64,000 nucleotides of DNA. It comes from Streptomyces coeruleorubidus. Its GTDB lineage: Bacteria; Actinomycetota; Actinomycetes; Streptomycetales; Streptomycetaceae. The position numbers and the translations under genes were made by a program. Numbering within the stretch: the first letter of the stretch is position 1; the number at the start of each line of letters is the position of its first letter. Below, in pieces: positions 17,040 to 26,867 of this stretch. The notes beneath the pieces were generated by a model. That model saw only the letters and a list, made by a program, of their open reading frames with translations. It was not told the DNA's origin and ran no database searches. Location: contig NZ_CP118527.1 in the NCBI RefSeq assembly GCF_028885415.1, positions 3,038,001-3,102,000 of the forward strand, read 5' to 3'.

Positions 17040-20018
17040 TTGGAGCTCAGCAGGCGTACCTTCCACGCTCTCGCCGGCACGGCCGCGCTCGGCTTCGCGC
17101 TGACCGGCAGCGGGTCGCCGACCTCCGCCAACACGGCACGGAGCGTGCCCACGGGCCCGCCGCCACCGGTGCCGAGCGCGGACGGCCGGCGGCACGAGGT
17201 CGGCTTCGACCGGTACTCGCTGCTGGTCGACGGCCGCCGCCTGGTGCTCTGGTCGGGCGAGCTGCACCCCTTCCGGCTGCCGAGCCCGTCCCTGTGGCGG
17301 GACATGCTGGAGAAGATGCGTGCGCACGGCTACAACGCCGTCAGCGTGTACGTCGCCTGGAACTACCACTCCGCCGCTCCCGGCCGGTACGACTTCACCG
17401 GTGTGCGCGACCTGGACCTGTTCCTGCGCATGGCCGCCGAGACCGGTCTGTACGTGATCCTGCGGCCCGGCCCGTACATCAACGCGGAGGTCGACGCCGG
17501 CGGCTTCCCCGGCTGGCTGACCGCGACCGAGGGCACGGCCCGGACCTCCGACCCGACGTATCTGCGGTACGTCGACGAGTGGCTGTCGGCCGTCAACGCC
17601 ATCGTCGCGAAGCGCCTCTTCACCCGGGGCACGGGCACGGTCCTGCTGTACCAGATCGAGAACGAGTACGACGCGCACGTCGACGAACCGACCGGGCGCG
17701 CCTACATGTCGTACCTGTACGAGAAGGTCCGCGCCGACGGCATCGACGTGCCGCTGTTCCACAACGACAAGGGGCGCAACGGGTACTGGGCGCCCGGGTC
17801 GTTCGGCACCGGCGGTGAGAAGGGGCGCTGGCTGTACGGGTTCGACGGGTATCCGGAGCCGGACCAGGTGCCGCCCGACTGGGGGCACTTCGGGACCGGC
17901 GGGGCGAAGGGCGGGGCCACGGCCAGTCCGCGCACGCCCGGGTTCGTGCCCGAGTTCGGCGGGGGCTGGTTCGACCCGTGGGGCGGGTCCTGGTTCGACG
18001 GCAAGGGGTACGCCGAGTCGCGCCGGACCCGGGACGCGGCGTACGAGCGGCGCTTCTACCTCACCAACCTCGCCAACGGCATCACGCTGCACAACGTCTA
18101 CATGACGTACGGCGGCACCTCCTGGGGCTGGCTGCCCGCGCCGGTCGTCTACACGTCGTACGACTACGGCGCGGCCTTCGACGAGGCCCGCAACGCCACC
18201 CCGAAGCTCGCCCCGATGCACCAGATCGGGCAGTTGCTGCGGCACGTGCCCGACCTCGCCAAGCTGAACCGGGCGAAGGCCGTACGGGCCGCCGACGAGC
18301 GGATCAAGGTCTACCACCTGGCCAACCCCGACACCGGCGCCCACTTCTACGTCCTGCGCAACGACTCCGACGAGGCGGTCACCTCGACGCTGCCGGACGC
18401 CGGGATCGACGTGCCGGTCACGGTTCCGGCGCGGGACGCCAAGCTGATCGCCGCCGGGCTGAAGCTCGGGAAGCGGACGCTGGTGCACGCCACCGTGCAG
18501 CCCATGCTGAGCCTGACCGCCGGGCGCCAGGAGATCGCGGTGTTCGCGGGCCGGCGGGGCGATCTGGCGCAGGTCGTACTGGACTGCGCGGACGAGCCGA
18601 CGCCCATGCGGCTGGACGCGGAGCCCGCGTGGTCCTGGAACCTCGGCAAGCTCAACGTCACCGCGCCGCTCGGCGCCGGCGGGCTGAGCCGGGTGCGGGT
18701 CGAGGGCGACGGTGTGGACACGCCGATGCTGCTGCTGTTCGCCGACGACGCGACGGCCCTGCGGCTGTGGCCGTACGAGACGCCGTCCGGCCCGCTCCTC
18801 GTCTACGGCCCGGCGCTGCTGCGCTCGGCCACCCTGCGCGGCTCCACGGCCCACCTCACCGGCGACACCACCGGCGAGACCGGCCTGGAGGTGTGGGGGC
18901 CGCCCGGGATCACCCATGTCACATGGAACGGGCGTCCGGTGCCCACCCGGATCAGCGCCTCCGGCAGTCTGCTGGCGTTGCGGCCGCTGCCCGGCGTGCC
19001 CCGGCCGGCCCTGCCAGCCCTCGACGGCTGGCGGCGGCGGACCGAGAACCCGGAGGCCGAGCCCGGCTTCGACGACTCCGGCTGGACGGCGGCCGACAAG
19101 AAGACGTCGTTCAGCACGACGCCCGTGCCCGACGGGCGGCCCGTCCTGTTCGCCGACGACTACGGCTTCCACTACGGCGACGTCTGGTACCGGGGCGAGT
19201 GGACCGGCGAGGGCGGCGTCGAGGCCGTGTCCCTCGCCTACAGCACGGGCACGCAGGGCCTGCTGATGGCCTGGCTGGACGGCGAGCCGCTGGGCACGCA
19301 CCGGATGCCGGTGCCGGACAAGGACCGGGCGCGGCAGGGCACTTGGACGGCCGAGGCCGGCTTCGCCCTGCCGGAGGAACTGCGGAAGCGGTTCCGTGAG
19401 GACCGTCGCGAAAGTGGTGAGCGGCATGTCCTGTCCGTGCTCGTCCGGCGGATGCAGCACGACATGGACGGCAAGGCGCTCGACACCCACAAGGCCGCGC
19501 GCGGACTGACCGCCGTCACCTTCGAGGGCGCCTCCCCGAAGGTGCGCTGGCGGATCCAGGGCGCGTCGACGCCCGACCCCGTGCGCGGGCCGATGAACAA
19601 CGGCGGGCTGTACGGGGAGCGCGAGGGCTGGCATCTCCCGGAGTACGACGACGGGGACTGGAAGGACGCCGAACTGCCGCGTGCCGAGCGGCGGCAGGGC
19701 GTCACCTGGTACCGGACGGACTTCCGGCTGGACGTCGACCCGGGCGTCGACGCCTCCGTCGGACTCGTCCTCGACGACGACCCGAAGCGGGCCTACCGCG
19801 TCCAGATCTTCCTCAACGGCTGGAACATGGGCCAGTACATCAACGACGTAGGGCCGCAGCACACGTTCGTGCTGCCGAACGGGATCCTGCGCACACGTGG
19901 TGCCAACACACTTGCGTTGGCGGTGTTGTCGGACGGGACCACACCGTCGGGGCCGGGGGACGTGCGCCTGACGCTGCTGGGCGCCGCCGCCGGAGGGGTG
20001 CCGGTCAAACCGGTGTGA
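17040..20018 (+). CDS. secreted beta-galactosidase (GH35)
   Basis: A 992-residue enzyme with a Tat leader (SRRTFHALAGTAALGFALTG). The N-terminal TIM barrel is GH35: GELHPFRLPSPSLWRDMLEKM, YVAWNYH, the acid/base pair in YQIENEYD (E209) and the nucleophile in VPEFGGGW (E305). Beta-sandwich domains follow, ending in a jelly roll (FLNGWNMGQYIN). It would cleave terminal beta-galactosyl residues from galactan or arabinogalactan outside the cell. The start is TTG 17040, with AGGAGG exactly 7 bases upstream; a longer frame to 16932 is unsupported. Two copies of CCGGTGTGACCGGA surround the stop. Confidence 0.93.
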   Translation: MELSRRTFHALAGTAALGFALTGSGSPTSANTARSVPTGPPPPVPSADGRRHEVGFDRYSLLVDGRRLVLWSGELHPFRLPSPSLWRDMLEKMRAHGYNAVSVYVAWNYHSAAPGRYDFTGVRDLDLFLRMAAETGLYVILRPGPYINAEVDAGGFPGWLTATEGTARTSDPTYLRYVDEWLSAVNAIVAKRLFTRGTGTVLLYQIENEYDAHVDEPTGRAYMSYLYEKVRADGIDVPLFHNDKGRNGYWAPGSFGTGGEKGRWLYGFDGYPEPDQVPPDWGHFGTGGAKGGATASPRTPGFVPEFGGGWFDPWGGSWFDGKGYAESRRTRDAAYERRFYLTNLANGITLHNVYMTYGGTSWGWLPAPVVYTSYDYGAAFDEARNATPKLAPMHQIGQLLRHVPDLAKLNRAKAVRAADERIKVYHLANPDTGAHFYVLRNDSDEAVTSTLPDAGIDVPVTVPARDAKLIAAGLKLGKRTLVHATVQPMLSLTAGRQEIAVFAGRRGDLAQVVLDCADEPTPMRLDAEPAWSWNLGKLNVTAPLGAGGLSRVRVEGDGVDTPMLLLFADDATALRLWPYETPSGPLLVYGPALLRSATLRGSTAHLTGDTTGETGLEVWGPPGITHVTWNGRPVPTRISASGSLLALRPLPGVPRPALPALDGWRRRTENPEAEPGFDDSGWTAADKKTSFSTTPVPDGRPVLFADDYGFHYGDVWYRGEWTGEGGVEAVSLAYSTGTQGLLMAWLDGEPLGTHRMPVPDKDRARQGTWTAEAGFALPEELRKRFREDRRESGERHVLSVLVRRMQHDMDGKALDTHKAARGLTAVTFEGASPKVRWRIQGASTPDPVRGPMNNGGLYGEREGWHLPEYDDGDWKDAELPRAERRQGVTWYRTDFRLDVDPGVDASVGLVLDDDPKRAYRVQIFLNGWNMGQYINDVGPQHTFVLPNGILRTRGANTLALAVLSDGTTPSGPGDVRLTLLGAAAGGVPVKPV

Positions 20019-20125
20019 CCGGACAGCCGGTGTGACCGGATCGAGCCGTCCCCGTGCATTGCCTTCTCCGGCAGGCTGGGCCACCGTGTTGGCCTTTCAG
20101 GGCTGCCGACAGGGAGGGGAACCTC

Positions 20126-21238
20126 GTGCGAAGACGGCGTTTCATCGGTGGATTAGGCGGATTGGTCGGGGCCGGGCTCGGGCTCGCCTCGATGCGGGGC
20201 GGAACGGCCTGGGCGGCTCCCGGTCTCCTGGGTGAGGCCCGCGAGTGGCAGGCCGTCCCCTCCCCGCAGGCCGCCCCGGCCGCGCAGTTGCTCGACGTGG
20301 CGGCAGCGGGTCCGGACCTCGCCTGGGCCGTGGGCGAGGAGGGCCGCATCGGCCATGGCCAGGGGACGGCGCTGGCGCTGGTGTGGGACGGCACGGTCTG
20401 GAAGCGCACCGGGCCCGGCGCCGGCTTCGGGGGCCATCTGGGCTCCGTCGCCGCCGCGTCCGACGGCCGCGCCTGGGCCGTCGGCACCGACACCTCCGGC
20501 ACCGCCCGGCTGCTCGCCTGGGACGGACCGACGTGGCGGGAGGCCGAATTCCCCGGGCGCGGGGCGCCCGGCACGTCCCTCGCCGCCGTCACGACCGGAC
20601 CCCGGGGGCACGTCTGGGTCTCCGGCCGGAACAGCGACGGCTCGGTGCTGTTGCACGGCCACCGGGGCAAGTGGACCTGGCTGGAGGCGCCCCCGGCCAC
20701 GACCACCATCCCGCCCTACGGCATCCACCGCGCGCCCTGCGGCGACGTCTGGGTCTACGGCAGTGAGCTGGTCGCCCGCTGGGACGGAGCGGCCTGGACC
20801 GTGCTGCCGGCGCCCGGCGGTGTCCGTGCCGGCTTCACCGGGCTGCTTCCGGCCGCCCGCGACGACATCTGGATGACCGGCTACGACTACGGCATCGGCG
20901 GCCCGCCCGGCAAGCCCCCCGGCGTCCGACTGCTGCACGGGGACGGCACCGGCTGGGAGTACGTCACGGCACCGTTCGGCGTGGGAGTGCTGACCGGCAT
21001 CGTGGGCGACGCGCAGGGCCGCCCCGACCGCATCGCGGGCTGGGACTTCTGGGACCAGACCCGGGCCCACTACCTGCGGTGGGACGGCACGGCCTGGGTG
21101 AGCGAGCGGGGGCCGCTGGCCACGACCCCCGTCGTCATGAACGCCCTCGCGACGGTGCCGGGCTCGGACGGCTACTGGGCGGTCGGCACGACGTCGCCCC
21201 CGCCGTCCTCGACCGCCCAGCCGCGCATCGAACGCTGA
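20126..21238 (+). CDS. Tat-exported beta-propeller protein of unknown function
   Basis: 370 residues beginning VRRRRFIGGLGGLVGAGLGLASM, a twin-arginine type leader ending near WAAPG. The mature part has about six repeats of the form AWAVG...LAWDG..W (for example LAWAVGEEGRIG, AWAVGTDTSG, VWVSGRNSDG, VWVYGSELVARWDG), as in Kelch/WD-like propellers of secreted actinobacterial proteins. No catalytic residues are recognised. GTG 20126 has GGGAGGGGA 6-14 bases upstream. It follows the beta-galactosidase by 107 bp in the same direction and may be co-expressed. Confidence 0.78.
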   Translation: MRRRRFIGGLGGLVGAGLGLASMRGGTAWAAPGLLGEAREWQAVPSPQAAPAAQLLDVAAAGPDLAWAVGEEGRIGHGQGTALALVWDGTVWKRTGPGAGFGGHLGSVAAASDGRAWAVGTDTSGTARLLAWDGPTWREAEFPGRGAPGTSLAAVTTGPRGHVWVSGRNSDGSVLLHGHRGKWTWLEAPPATTTIPPYGIHRAPCGDVWVYGSELVARWDGAAWTVLPAPGGVRAGFTGLLPAARDDIWMTGYDYGIGGPPGKPPGVRLLHGDGTGWEYVTAPFGVGVLTGIVGDAQGRPDRIAGWDFWDQTRAHYLRWDGTAWVSERGPLATTPVVMNALATVPGSDGYWAVGTTSPPPSSTAQPRIER

Positions 21239-21253
21239 CCGGTCCGCGGGCCG

Positions 21254-22768
21254 TTACGCCAGCCGGATCACGTTCCAGGACAGCGGCTCCAGGACGGTGC
21301 TCAGCGTGCCGTCCTGGAGAGCCGTGCCGTCGGCCGGGTGCGGGGCGACCCGCTCGGGGTCGTCGAGGGTGTTGCGGGCGTCGGGGTCGGCGTCCGCGAG
21401 GACGCTGTGCTCGACGACCCGGGTGAGGTCGAGGCCGTTCAGGGCTACGTCGAGCGGGAGGGCCTCGGTGCGGCTGCGGTTCACCGCGAAGACCGTGACC
21501 GTGCCGTCCTCGGCGCGTACGGCGGTGGCGTGCAGCAGGTCCGTCTCACCGAACTTCTTCGTCTCGTACGTCGGTGAGTCCACGCGGACGTCGAGGACCT
21601 GGCCGCGGCCGTACTTGCTCGCCTGCGCGAACGGGAAGAACGTGGTCTGCCGCCAGGCCGGGCCGCCCGGCTCGGTCATGATCGGCGCGATGACGTTGAC
21701 GAGCTGGGCGAGGCAGGCGACCGTGACGCGGTCGGCGTGCCGGAGCAGGGCGATGAGCAGCGAGCCGAAGACGACGGCGTCGGTGACGCTGTAGTTGTCC
21801 TCCAGGAGGCGGGGGGCCTCGGGCCAGTCGTCCTGCTCGAAGGTCTTCGCGTGCGATTCCCACTCGGGCAGGTACCAGACGTTCCACTCGTCGAAGGAGA
21901 GGTTGATCCGCTTCTTCGACTTGAGCTTCGCGCCCACGTGGTCGGCGGTGGCGACGACGTTGTCGATGAAGGACTCCATGTCGACGGCGGAGGCCAGGAA
22001 GGAGTCGATGTCGCCGTTCTCGGGCCAGTAGTAGGCGTGCAGGGAGATGTAGTCGACGAGGTCGTACGTCTCCTTGAGGACGGTCGCCTCCCACTCGGCG
22101 AACGTCGGCATGGACTGGCTGGAGGAACCGCAGGCGACGAGTTCGACGCCGGGGTCCATCTGGCGCATGGCCCGGGCCGTCTCGGCGGCGACCCGGCCGT
22201 ACTCCTCGGCGGTCTTGTGGCCGGTCTGCCAGGGGCCGTCCATCTCGTTGCCGAGGCACCACAGTTTGATGCCGAAGGGGTCCTTGTCGCCGTGGGCGGC
22301 GCGGAGGTCCGACAGGGCGGTGCCCTCGGTGTGGTTGGCGTACTCCTGGAGTTCGAGGGCTTCGGCGACGCCTCGGGTGCCGAGGTTGACGGCCATCATG
22401 GGTTCGGCCTGGGGGCCGATCTTGCGGAGGAAGTCGATGTACTCGGAAAGGCCGAAGCGGTTTGACTCCGTCGAGTGCCAGGCGAGGTCGAGGCGGCGGG
22501 GGCGTTCTTCGGCCGGGCCGACCGAGTCCTCCCACTTGTAGCCGGAGACGAAGTTTCCGCCGGGGTAGCGAACTGCGGTGACGCCGAGTTCGCGGACGAG
22601 GTTCAGGACGTCCTGGCGGAGGCCCTTGTCGTCGGCTGTGGGGTGGTCGGGTTCGAAGACGCCGGTGTAGACGCAGCGGCCGAGGTGTTCCACGAAGCTG
22701 CCGAAGAGGCGGGGGTTTACTTCGCCGACTGTGAAAGCGGGGTCGAGGGTGAAGCGGGCCTTTTGCAT
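21254..22768 (-). CDS. abfA: intracellular alpha-L-arabinofuranosidase (GH51)
   Basis: 504 residues, full length for GH51. The start MQKARFTLDPAFTVGEVNPRLFGSFVEHLGR has no signal peptide, so the enzyme is cytoplasmic. The acid/base Glu is in WCLGNEMDGPW (E175) and the nucleophile Glu in SFDEWNVWY (E294). It releases L-arabinose from imported arabino-oligosaccharides. It is the last gene of the minus-strand operon that starts with the ABC transporter genes at 26 kb; a 94-bp gap with a dispersed repeat separates it from the permease. Confidence 0.95.
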   Translation of the reverse strand: MQKARFTLDPAFTVGEVNPRLFGSFVEHLGRCVYTGVFEPDHPTADDKGLRQDVLNLVRELGVTAVRYPGGNFVSGYKWEDSVGPAEERPRRLDLAWHSTESNRFGLSEYIDFLRKIGPQAEPMMAVNLGTRGVAEALELQEYANHTEGTALSDLRAAHGDKDPFGIKLWCLGNEMDGPWQTGHKTAEEYGRVAAETARAMRQMDPGVELVACGSSSQSMPTFAEWEATVLKETYDLVDYISLHAYYWPENGDIDSFLASAVDMESFIDNVVATADHVGAKLKSKKRINLSFDEWNVWYLPEWESHAKTFEQDDWPEAPRLLEDNYSVTDAVVFGSLLIALLRHADRVTVACLAQLVNVIAPIMTEPGGPAWRQTTFFPFAQASKYGRGQVLDVRVDSPTYETKKFGETDLLHATAVRAEDGTVTVFAVNRSRTEALPLDVALNGLDLTRVVEHSVLADADPDARNTLDDPERVAPHPADGTALQDGTLSTVLEPLSWNVIRLA

Positions 22769-22827
22769 TTTCGCCTTTCGGGGTGGGTGGTTCTGTCCAG
22801 TGGCGGCTGCGGGTTGTGGGGGTTGTT

Positions 22828-22848
22828 CGCGCAGGTCCCCGCGCCCCT
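22828..22848 (+). repeat. Streptomyces dispersed repeat (CCCCGCGCCCCT family), copy 2
   Basis: These 21 bases differ from 6981-7001 at one position. They sit in the gap between the inner permease gene and abfA of one operon. Confidence 0.6.
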
Positions 22849-22862
22849 GAAAAACATGGGCG

Positions 22863-23729
22863 TTATTGCCCGGCCAAGCCCGTATGGGCCACGCCCGCCA
22901 CTATCTGCCTCTGGAAGAAGACGAAGACGATGATCAGGGGCAGGCCCGCCATCAGGCCGCCGGCCATGAGCTGGGCCCACTGGATGCCGTAGGAGTTCAT
23001 GACGGTCGCGATGCCGTTCGGCATGGTCATCAGGTCGGGGTTGTTGGTCACCATGTACGGCCAGAGGAAGTTGTTCCACGAGGCGATGAACGTGAAGATG
23101 CCGACCGCGGCGAGGGAGGGGCGGGAGAGCGGGAGGACGATGGTGAAGAAGACGCGCCAGCGGCCCGCGCCGTCGATGAAGGCGGCCTCCTCCAGTTCGC
23201 GCGGGATGCCCTGGAAGAACTTGTAGAGGATGTAGACCATCGCGGCGGGTGCGCACTGCGGCAGGATCATGCCCCAGTAGGTGTCGACCATGCCCATCTG
23301 CTGGACGGTGGTGAACAGCGGCACGCCGAGTACGGCGGGCGAGATCATCAGGCCTGCCATGACCAGGCCCATCAGGGGCTTCTTGCCGCGGAACTCGGTG
23401 CGGGCGAAGCCGTATCCGGCGAGGGAGCTGACCAGCAGGACGACGGCCGTGACGCAGACGGAGACGACGACGGAGTTCACGAACCAGTTGGTGATGTTGC
23501 CGGTTTCGAAGATGGCCTTCCAGGCCTGGGTGGTCCAGTCCTTGGGCAGCCAGTGCGTCGGCACCGCGACGGCCTCGGTCTCGGACTTGAGGGAGGTGAA
23601 CAGGGCCCAGGCGAGCGGCGCCATGAACACCACGGAGACGGCGACGCCGAGCAGGGTGAGGACGATCTGACTGGGGGTCCAGGGCTTGCGGGCCTTCGGG
23701 TCCCTGACGCGGATCTGCGTGGCGGTCAT
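22863..23729 (-). CDS. carbohydrate ABC transporter permease 2 (CUT1, AraQ/MalG type)
   Basis: 288 residues with six hydrophobic segments. The permease-family EAA motif region reads EEAAFIDGAGRWRVFFTIVLPLSRPSLAAV. The C-terminus (GLPLIIVFVFFQRQIVAGVAHTGLAG) is typical of MalG-type subunits. It pairs with the preceding permease, overlapping its stop as ATGA. The ATPase is not encoded here; CUT1 importers of Streptomyces commonly share a housekeeping ATPase (MsiK), which is established for several systems and inferred here. Confidence 0.94.
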   Translation of the reverse strand: MTATQIRVRDPKARKPWTPSQIVLTLLGVAVSVVFMAPLAWALFTSLKSETEAVAVPTHWLPKDWTTQAWKAIFETGNITNWFVNSVVVSVCVTAVVLLVSSLAGYGFARTEFRGKKPLMGLVMAGLMISPAVLGVPLFTTVQQMGMVDTYWGMILPQCAPAAMVYILYKFFQGIPRELEEAAFIDGAGRWRVFFTIVLPLSRPSLAAVGIFTFIASWNNFLWPYMVTNNPDLMTMPNGIATVMNSYGIQWAQLMAGGLMAGLPLIIVFVFFQRQIVAGVAHTGLAGQ

Positions 23730-24664
23730 CGCACGCCCTCCTCACGCTTGCGCAGCAGCCACATCCGCGCGACGGCGACGGACGCGATGATCACGAAGAA
23801 GATGATGGAGATCGCGGAGGCGTAGCCCACGCGGTAGCTGGTGAAGCCCTCTTCGAGGGCGTACTGGACGATGGTGCGGGTCGATTCCTCGGGGCCCGGA
23901 GTGAAGTCCATCATCACGACGGCCTGGTCGAAGACCTGGAGCGAGGCGAGGATCTGGAGGGCGACGACGAGGCCGGTGATGTTGCGCAGCATCGGCAGGG
24001 TGATGTGGACCATGCGGTGCCAGGCGTTCGCGCCGTCCAGCTTGGCGGCCTCGTAGAGGTGGTCGGGGATGCCCTGGAGCGCGGCGAGGTAGAGCAGGAA
24101 GCTGAAGCCGACCGTCCACCAGAGCGTGCAGATGACCACCGCGAGCATCGCGTAGGACTTGTCGGACAGCCACGGCGTCTCGAGGCCGAAGACGTGGTTG
24201 ATCATTCCGGTGCCGGGGTTGAACAGCCACTGCCACAGGTTGGCGGCCACGGTCGACGGCAGCAGGAACGGGGCGAAGAAGCACAGCCGCCACAGCCACT
24301 TGCCGCGCTCGATGTGGTGGGCGAGCATCGCGAGGAAGAAGGCGAGGACCGTGATGCAGGGCACGACCAGGAGCGTGAAGTAGGCGCTGTGGCCCAGCGT
24401 GTCCCACATCAGCGGGTCCTTGAGGGCCTCGCGGTAGTTGTCGAGGCCGACGAAGCTCGTGCCCTCGCCCGAGATGTTGGCGTTGGTGAAGCTGAGGTAG
24501 GCGCCGCGCAGCAGCGGCCAGATCACGAAGAGCGCGAACAGGGTGAGGAACGGGGCGACGAACCAGCCGCCGTGCTGGAAGCCCTGCTTGCGGCGGACGG
24601 TGGCGGTGCCGGCGGCGGTCTTCGCGCGTGCCGGTGCGAAGACGGTCTGAGCGCTGGTGGTCAT
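23726..24664 (-). CDS. carbohydrate ABC transporter permease 1 (CUT1, AraP/MalF type)
   Basis: 312 residues with six transmembrane segments and the EAA motif YEAAKLDGANAWHRMVHITLPML. It has an N-terminal cytoplasmic extension (MTTSAQTVFAPARAK). MalF-type subunits form the channel with the following permease. The start overlaps the binding-protein stop and the stop overlaps the next start, both as ATGA, so the three genes are translationally coupled. Confidence 0.94.
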   Translation of the reverse strand: MTTSAQTVFAPARAKTAAGTATVRRKQGFQHGGWFVAPFLTLFALFVIWPLLRGAYLSFTNANISGEGTSFVGLDNYREALKDPLMWDTLGHSAYFTLLVVPCITVLAFFLAMLAHHIERGKWLWRLCFFAPFLLPSTVAANLWQWLFNPGTGMINHVFGLETPWLSDKSYAMLAVVICTLWWTVGFSFLLYLAALQGIPDHLYEAAKLDGANAWHRMVHITLPMLRNITGLVVALQILASLQVFDQAVVMMDFTPGPEESTRTIVQYALEEGFTSYRVGYASAISIIFFVIIASVAVARMWLLRKREEGVR

Positions 24665-26019
24665 GCGACCGCACCTCCCTGCGCGGCGGTCTCGCCGTCC
24701 ATGGGGTTCTTCGACGCGAGCAGCCTGGTGAGCTCGCTCTTCATCCGGCGGGCGGCGGTGTCCGGCTTGGCGGAGCCCATCGTGGAGGAGACGACGACGG
24801 GGCCGACGCGCTGGGCGAGGATGCCGGTGGAGCCGGCGAACCACACCTTCGGTTCGGTGGCCTGGTGGTCCATGGCCGAGACGTACTCGTTCTGCGGGCT
24901 CATCTTCTTGTACGCGTCCGTGGACAGCACCGGCCGGTAGGCGGGGATGTGGCCGCCGAGCGCCCACTGCTGGGCGTGCCTGATGATGTAGGCGGCGAGT
25001 TGGTGGGCTCCCTCGTTGGCGGGGCCGCCGCGGTCGGACTGGTGCGGCAGGACGAAGGCGTGCGACTCGGCGTGGGTGGCGGGCTTGCCGAAGACGGGCG
25101 GCAGCGGGGTCGCGCCGTAGTCGATCTTCGCGGTGTCGTAGACCGGCACCGACCAGTTGCCCTCCCAGACGAAGGGGGAGCCGTTGACGAACTGTTCGGC
25201 GCTCGCGGGGCCCCCGAACCTCGGGAGGGCGTACCCCTCGGTGATGTGCCGGCGCAGGAACTCCAGGACCTGGGTGGCCTTGTCGGTGTCGAAGGTGACC
25301 TCGGTGTCGGCGTCGTTGAACCAGGTGCCGCCGAGCTGGGTGTAGAAGGCTACGAAGAACCACCACTGGAAGTTCTGGTCGCTGTTCCATATGCCGATGG
25401 TCTGGAGGCCCCTCTTGGTGGCCTTCTTGGCCTCCCTGAGCACGTCGAACCACTCGTCGGTCGACGTCACGGGCACCATCCGGCCGTCGTCGCCGAGCAG
25501 CCCCGCCTTCTTCAGCACGTCCTTGCGGTAGAAGCAGAGCTGGACGTGGCTGTCGAGCGGGACGGCGTAGAGCTTGCCGTCGATGACGCCGCGGTTCCAC
25601 AGCTGGGGGTTGAAGTCCTGCTTTCGTACGCCGTACTTGGCGAGCAGGTCGACGTCCCAGGCGTCCAGGAGACGGCCGGGCGAGAACCCGGTCACCCGGC
25701 CCATGTGCATGACGCCGAGGTCGGGGGCGCGGTTGCCCGCGGCCGCCATGGCGAGCTTGGTGTAGAAGGGGCTGCCCCACTGGAGGGTGGAGTCCTTCAC
25801 CGCGATGTCCGGATGGTCCTTACGGAAGGAGTTCAGCATCGCGATCATGTTGTAGCCGTCGCCGCCGCTGAAGAGGTTCCAGTACCGCACGCGCGTGTCG
25901 GCGTCCGAGGCGAGTGCGTCGGCTCCGGTGCCGAGCGCGGCGAAGCCGAAGCTGCTCGCGACGGAGATCCCGCCGAGCCCTGCGAGAAGCTGCCTGCGAT
26001 TCAGGCCAGGTCGTCCCAT
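24661..26019 (-). CDS. extracellular sugar-binding protein of CUT1 transporter (arabino-oligosaccharide predicted)
   Basis: 452 residues of the SBP_bac_1 type. A Tat-like leader NRRQLLAGLGGISVASSFGFAAL is followed by a mature region with VRYWNLFSGGDGYNMIAML, GVMHMGRVTGF, GVIDGKLYAVPLDSHVQL and WNSDQNFQWWF. No lipobox cysteine is evident, so anchoring is unclear. The substrate is inferred from the operon: the last gene is GH51 arabinofuranosidase, and the promoter copies that of the arabinanase operon. This is therefore likely the importer of arabino-oligosaccharides released by the secreted GH43 enzymes. Confidence 0.93.
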   Translation of the reverse strand: MGRPGLNRRQLLAGLGGISVASSFGFAALGTGADALASDADTRVRYWNLFSGGDGYNMIAMLNSFRKDHPDIAVKDSTLQWGSPFYTKLAMAAAGNRAPDLGVMHMGRVTGFSPGRLLDAWDVDLLAKYGVRKQDFNPQLWNRGVIDGKLYAVPLDSHVQLCFYRKDVLKKAGLLGDDGRMVPVTSTDEWFDVLREAKKATKRGLQTIGIWNSDQNFQWWFFVAFYTQLGGTWFNDADTEVTFDTDKATQVLEFLRRHITEGYALPRFGGPASAEQFVNGSPFVWEGNWSVPVYDTAKIDYGATPLPPVFGKPATHAESHAFVLPHQSDRGGPANEGAHQLAAYIIRHAQQWALGGHIPAYRPVLSTDAYKKMSPQNEYVSAMDHQATEPKVWFAGSTGILAQRVGPVVVSSTMGSAKPDTAARRMKSELTRLLASKNPMDGETAAQGGAVA

Positions 26020-26061
26020 TCCCTGCCCTTACTGTTCGATATCGCGAATAGTGCTCGTAAC

Positions 26062-26103
26062 TTCGAACGGGACCGTAAGTTCGAAGCGCTCGCGCGTCAA
26101 TGG
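26062..26103 (-). promoter_or_regulatory. promoter with TTCGAA operator boxes (arabinose-type ABC operon)
   Basis: On the minus strand TTGACG (26095-26100) and TACGGT (26072-26077) are 17 bp apart. TTCGAA boxes lie in the spacer (26080-26085) and just downstream (26062-26067), with a third half box further down. The sequence matches the arabinanase promoter at 9452-9511 over most of its length, which supports common control by one DNA-binding regulator not encoded nearby. Confidence 0.78.
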
Positions 26104-26252
26104 ATCGGACAGGAAGTTCGGGCAGGACTTTTGGGCGAGTTCGGTCGTTCCCTGTTGAACTACGGACATCCGATCGCATGACGCGAACACTTTCGGGCGC
26201 GTAGTCTCGGACGCGCGGCCAAGCCGTCGGCCGGCGGTGAGAAGGGGGAGCG

Positions 26253-26867
26253 ATGGACATCGCGGGCGCGCGGATGAAGGCGGCCCGAGTCACCGCCGCG
26301 CTCAGGCGGTCCAGGAGGGGCTCCGCCATGCGCGGCCTGGCCGCCGATCTCGCCGCCGCGGTCCGGGCGAGGGAGCAAGTACCGGCCGACGTACGGTCGT
26401 TGTGCCGGGCGCTGTGCGAGGAGATGAGCGCGCGGCGGGGCGGGCGTCCCGTCGAGCTGCGCTTCGAGCGGTTCCCCGACGAGATCGAAGTGACCGGACT
26501 GTGCGTGGAGTTCCAGGACTTCGACCTGGTCATCGTCGAGGAGCGGGCCGAGGCGGTGCAGCAGCTGGTCATCCTCGGGCATGAGTTGTGGCATCTGCAC
26601 GCGGGGCACGACCACCACCATGCCGCCGGTACGGCGGCGGCCCGGGCCCTGGACCGCGAGCCCGGATGGAAGTCCGTGGCGCTGACCGTGGCGGCCCGGG
26701 ACGGCTCGCGCGAGCGGGACGAGGCGGCGGCCGACGAGTTCGGGCACCGGCTGGCGGCCGTGTTCCGCGCCTTCGCGGACGGCGCCGTCCCGGACGATCC
26801 GGATGCCGCGCTCGATCCGGTGCGGCGGTCGATGGGCTACCGCGGACGCGGAGGCGGCATGCGATGA
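26253..26867 (+). CDS. ImmA/IrrE-like zinc metallopeptidase (toxin-like)
   Basis: 204 residues. The zinc site HELWH occurs in VILGHELWHLHAGHDHHH (HExxH), with a probable third ligand in RERDEAAADEFGHRL. This COG2856/ImmA-like family is often paired with an XRE-type repressor that it cleaves, but no such gene is adjacent here. The ATG at 26253 has GAAGGGGGAG upstream. It leads a three-gene ATGA-coupled operon with a membrane protein and an FAD enzyme. The peptidase's target is unknown. Confidence 0.85.
   Translation: MDIAGARMKAARVTAALRRSRRGSAMRGLAADLAAAVRAREQVPADVRSLCRALCEEMSARRGGRPVELRFERFPDEIEVTGLCVEFQDFDLVIVEERAEAVQQLVILGHELWHLHAGHDHHHAAGTAAARALDREPGWKSVALTVAARDGSRERDEAAADEFGHRLAAVFRAFADGAVPDDPDAALDPVRRSMGYRGRGGGMR

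Noticed and set aside
16944..20084. 1046-residue minus-strand frame opposite the beta-galactosidase
   Set aside because: It has low-complexity composition typical of antisense frames in GC-rich DNA; the GH35 enzyme with catalytic motifs is on the plus strand.
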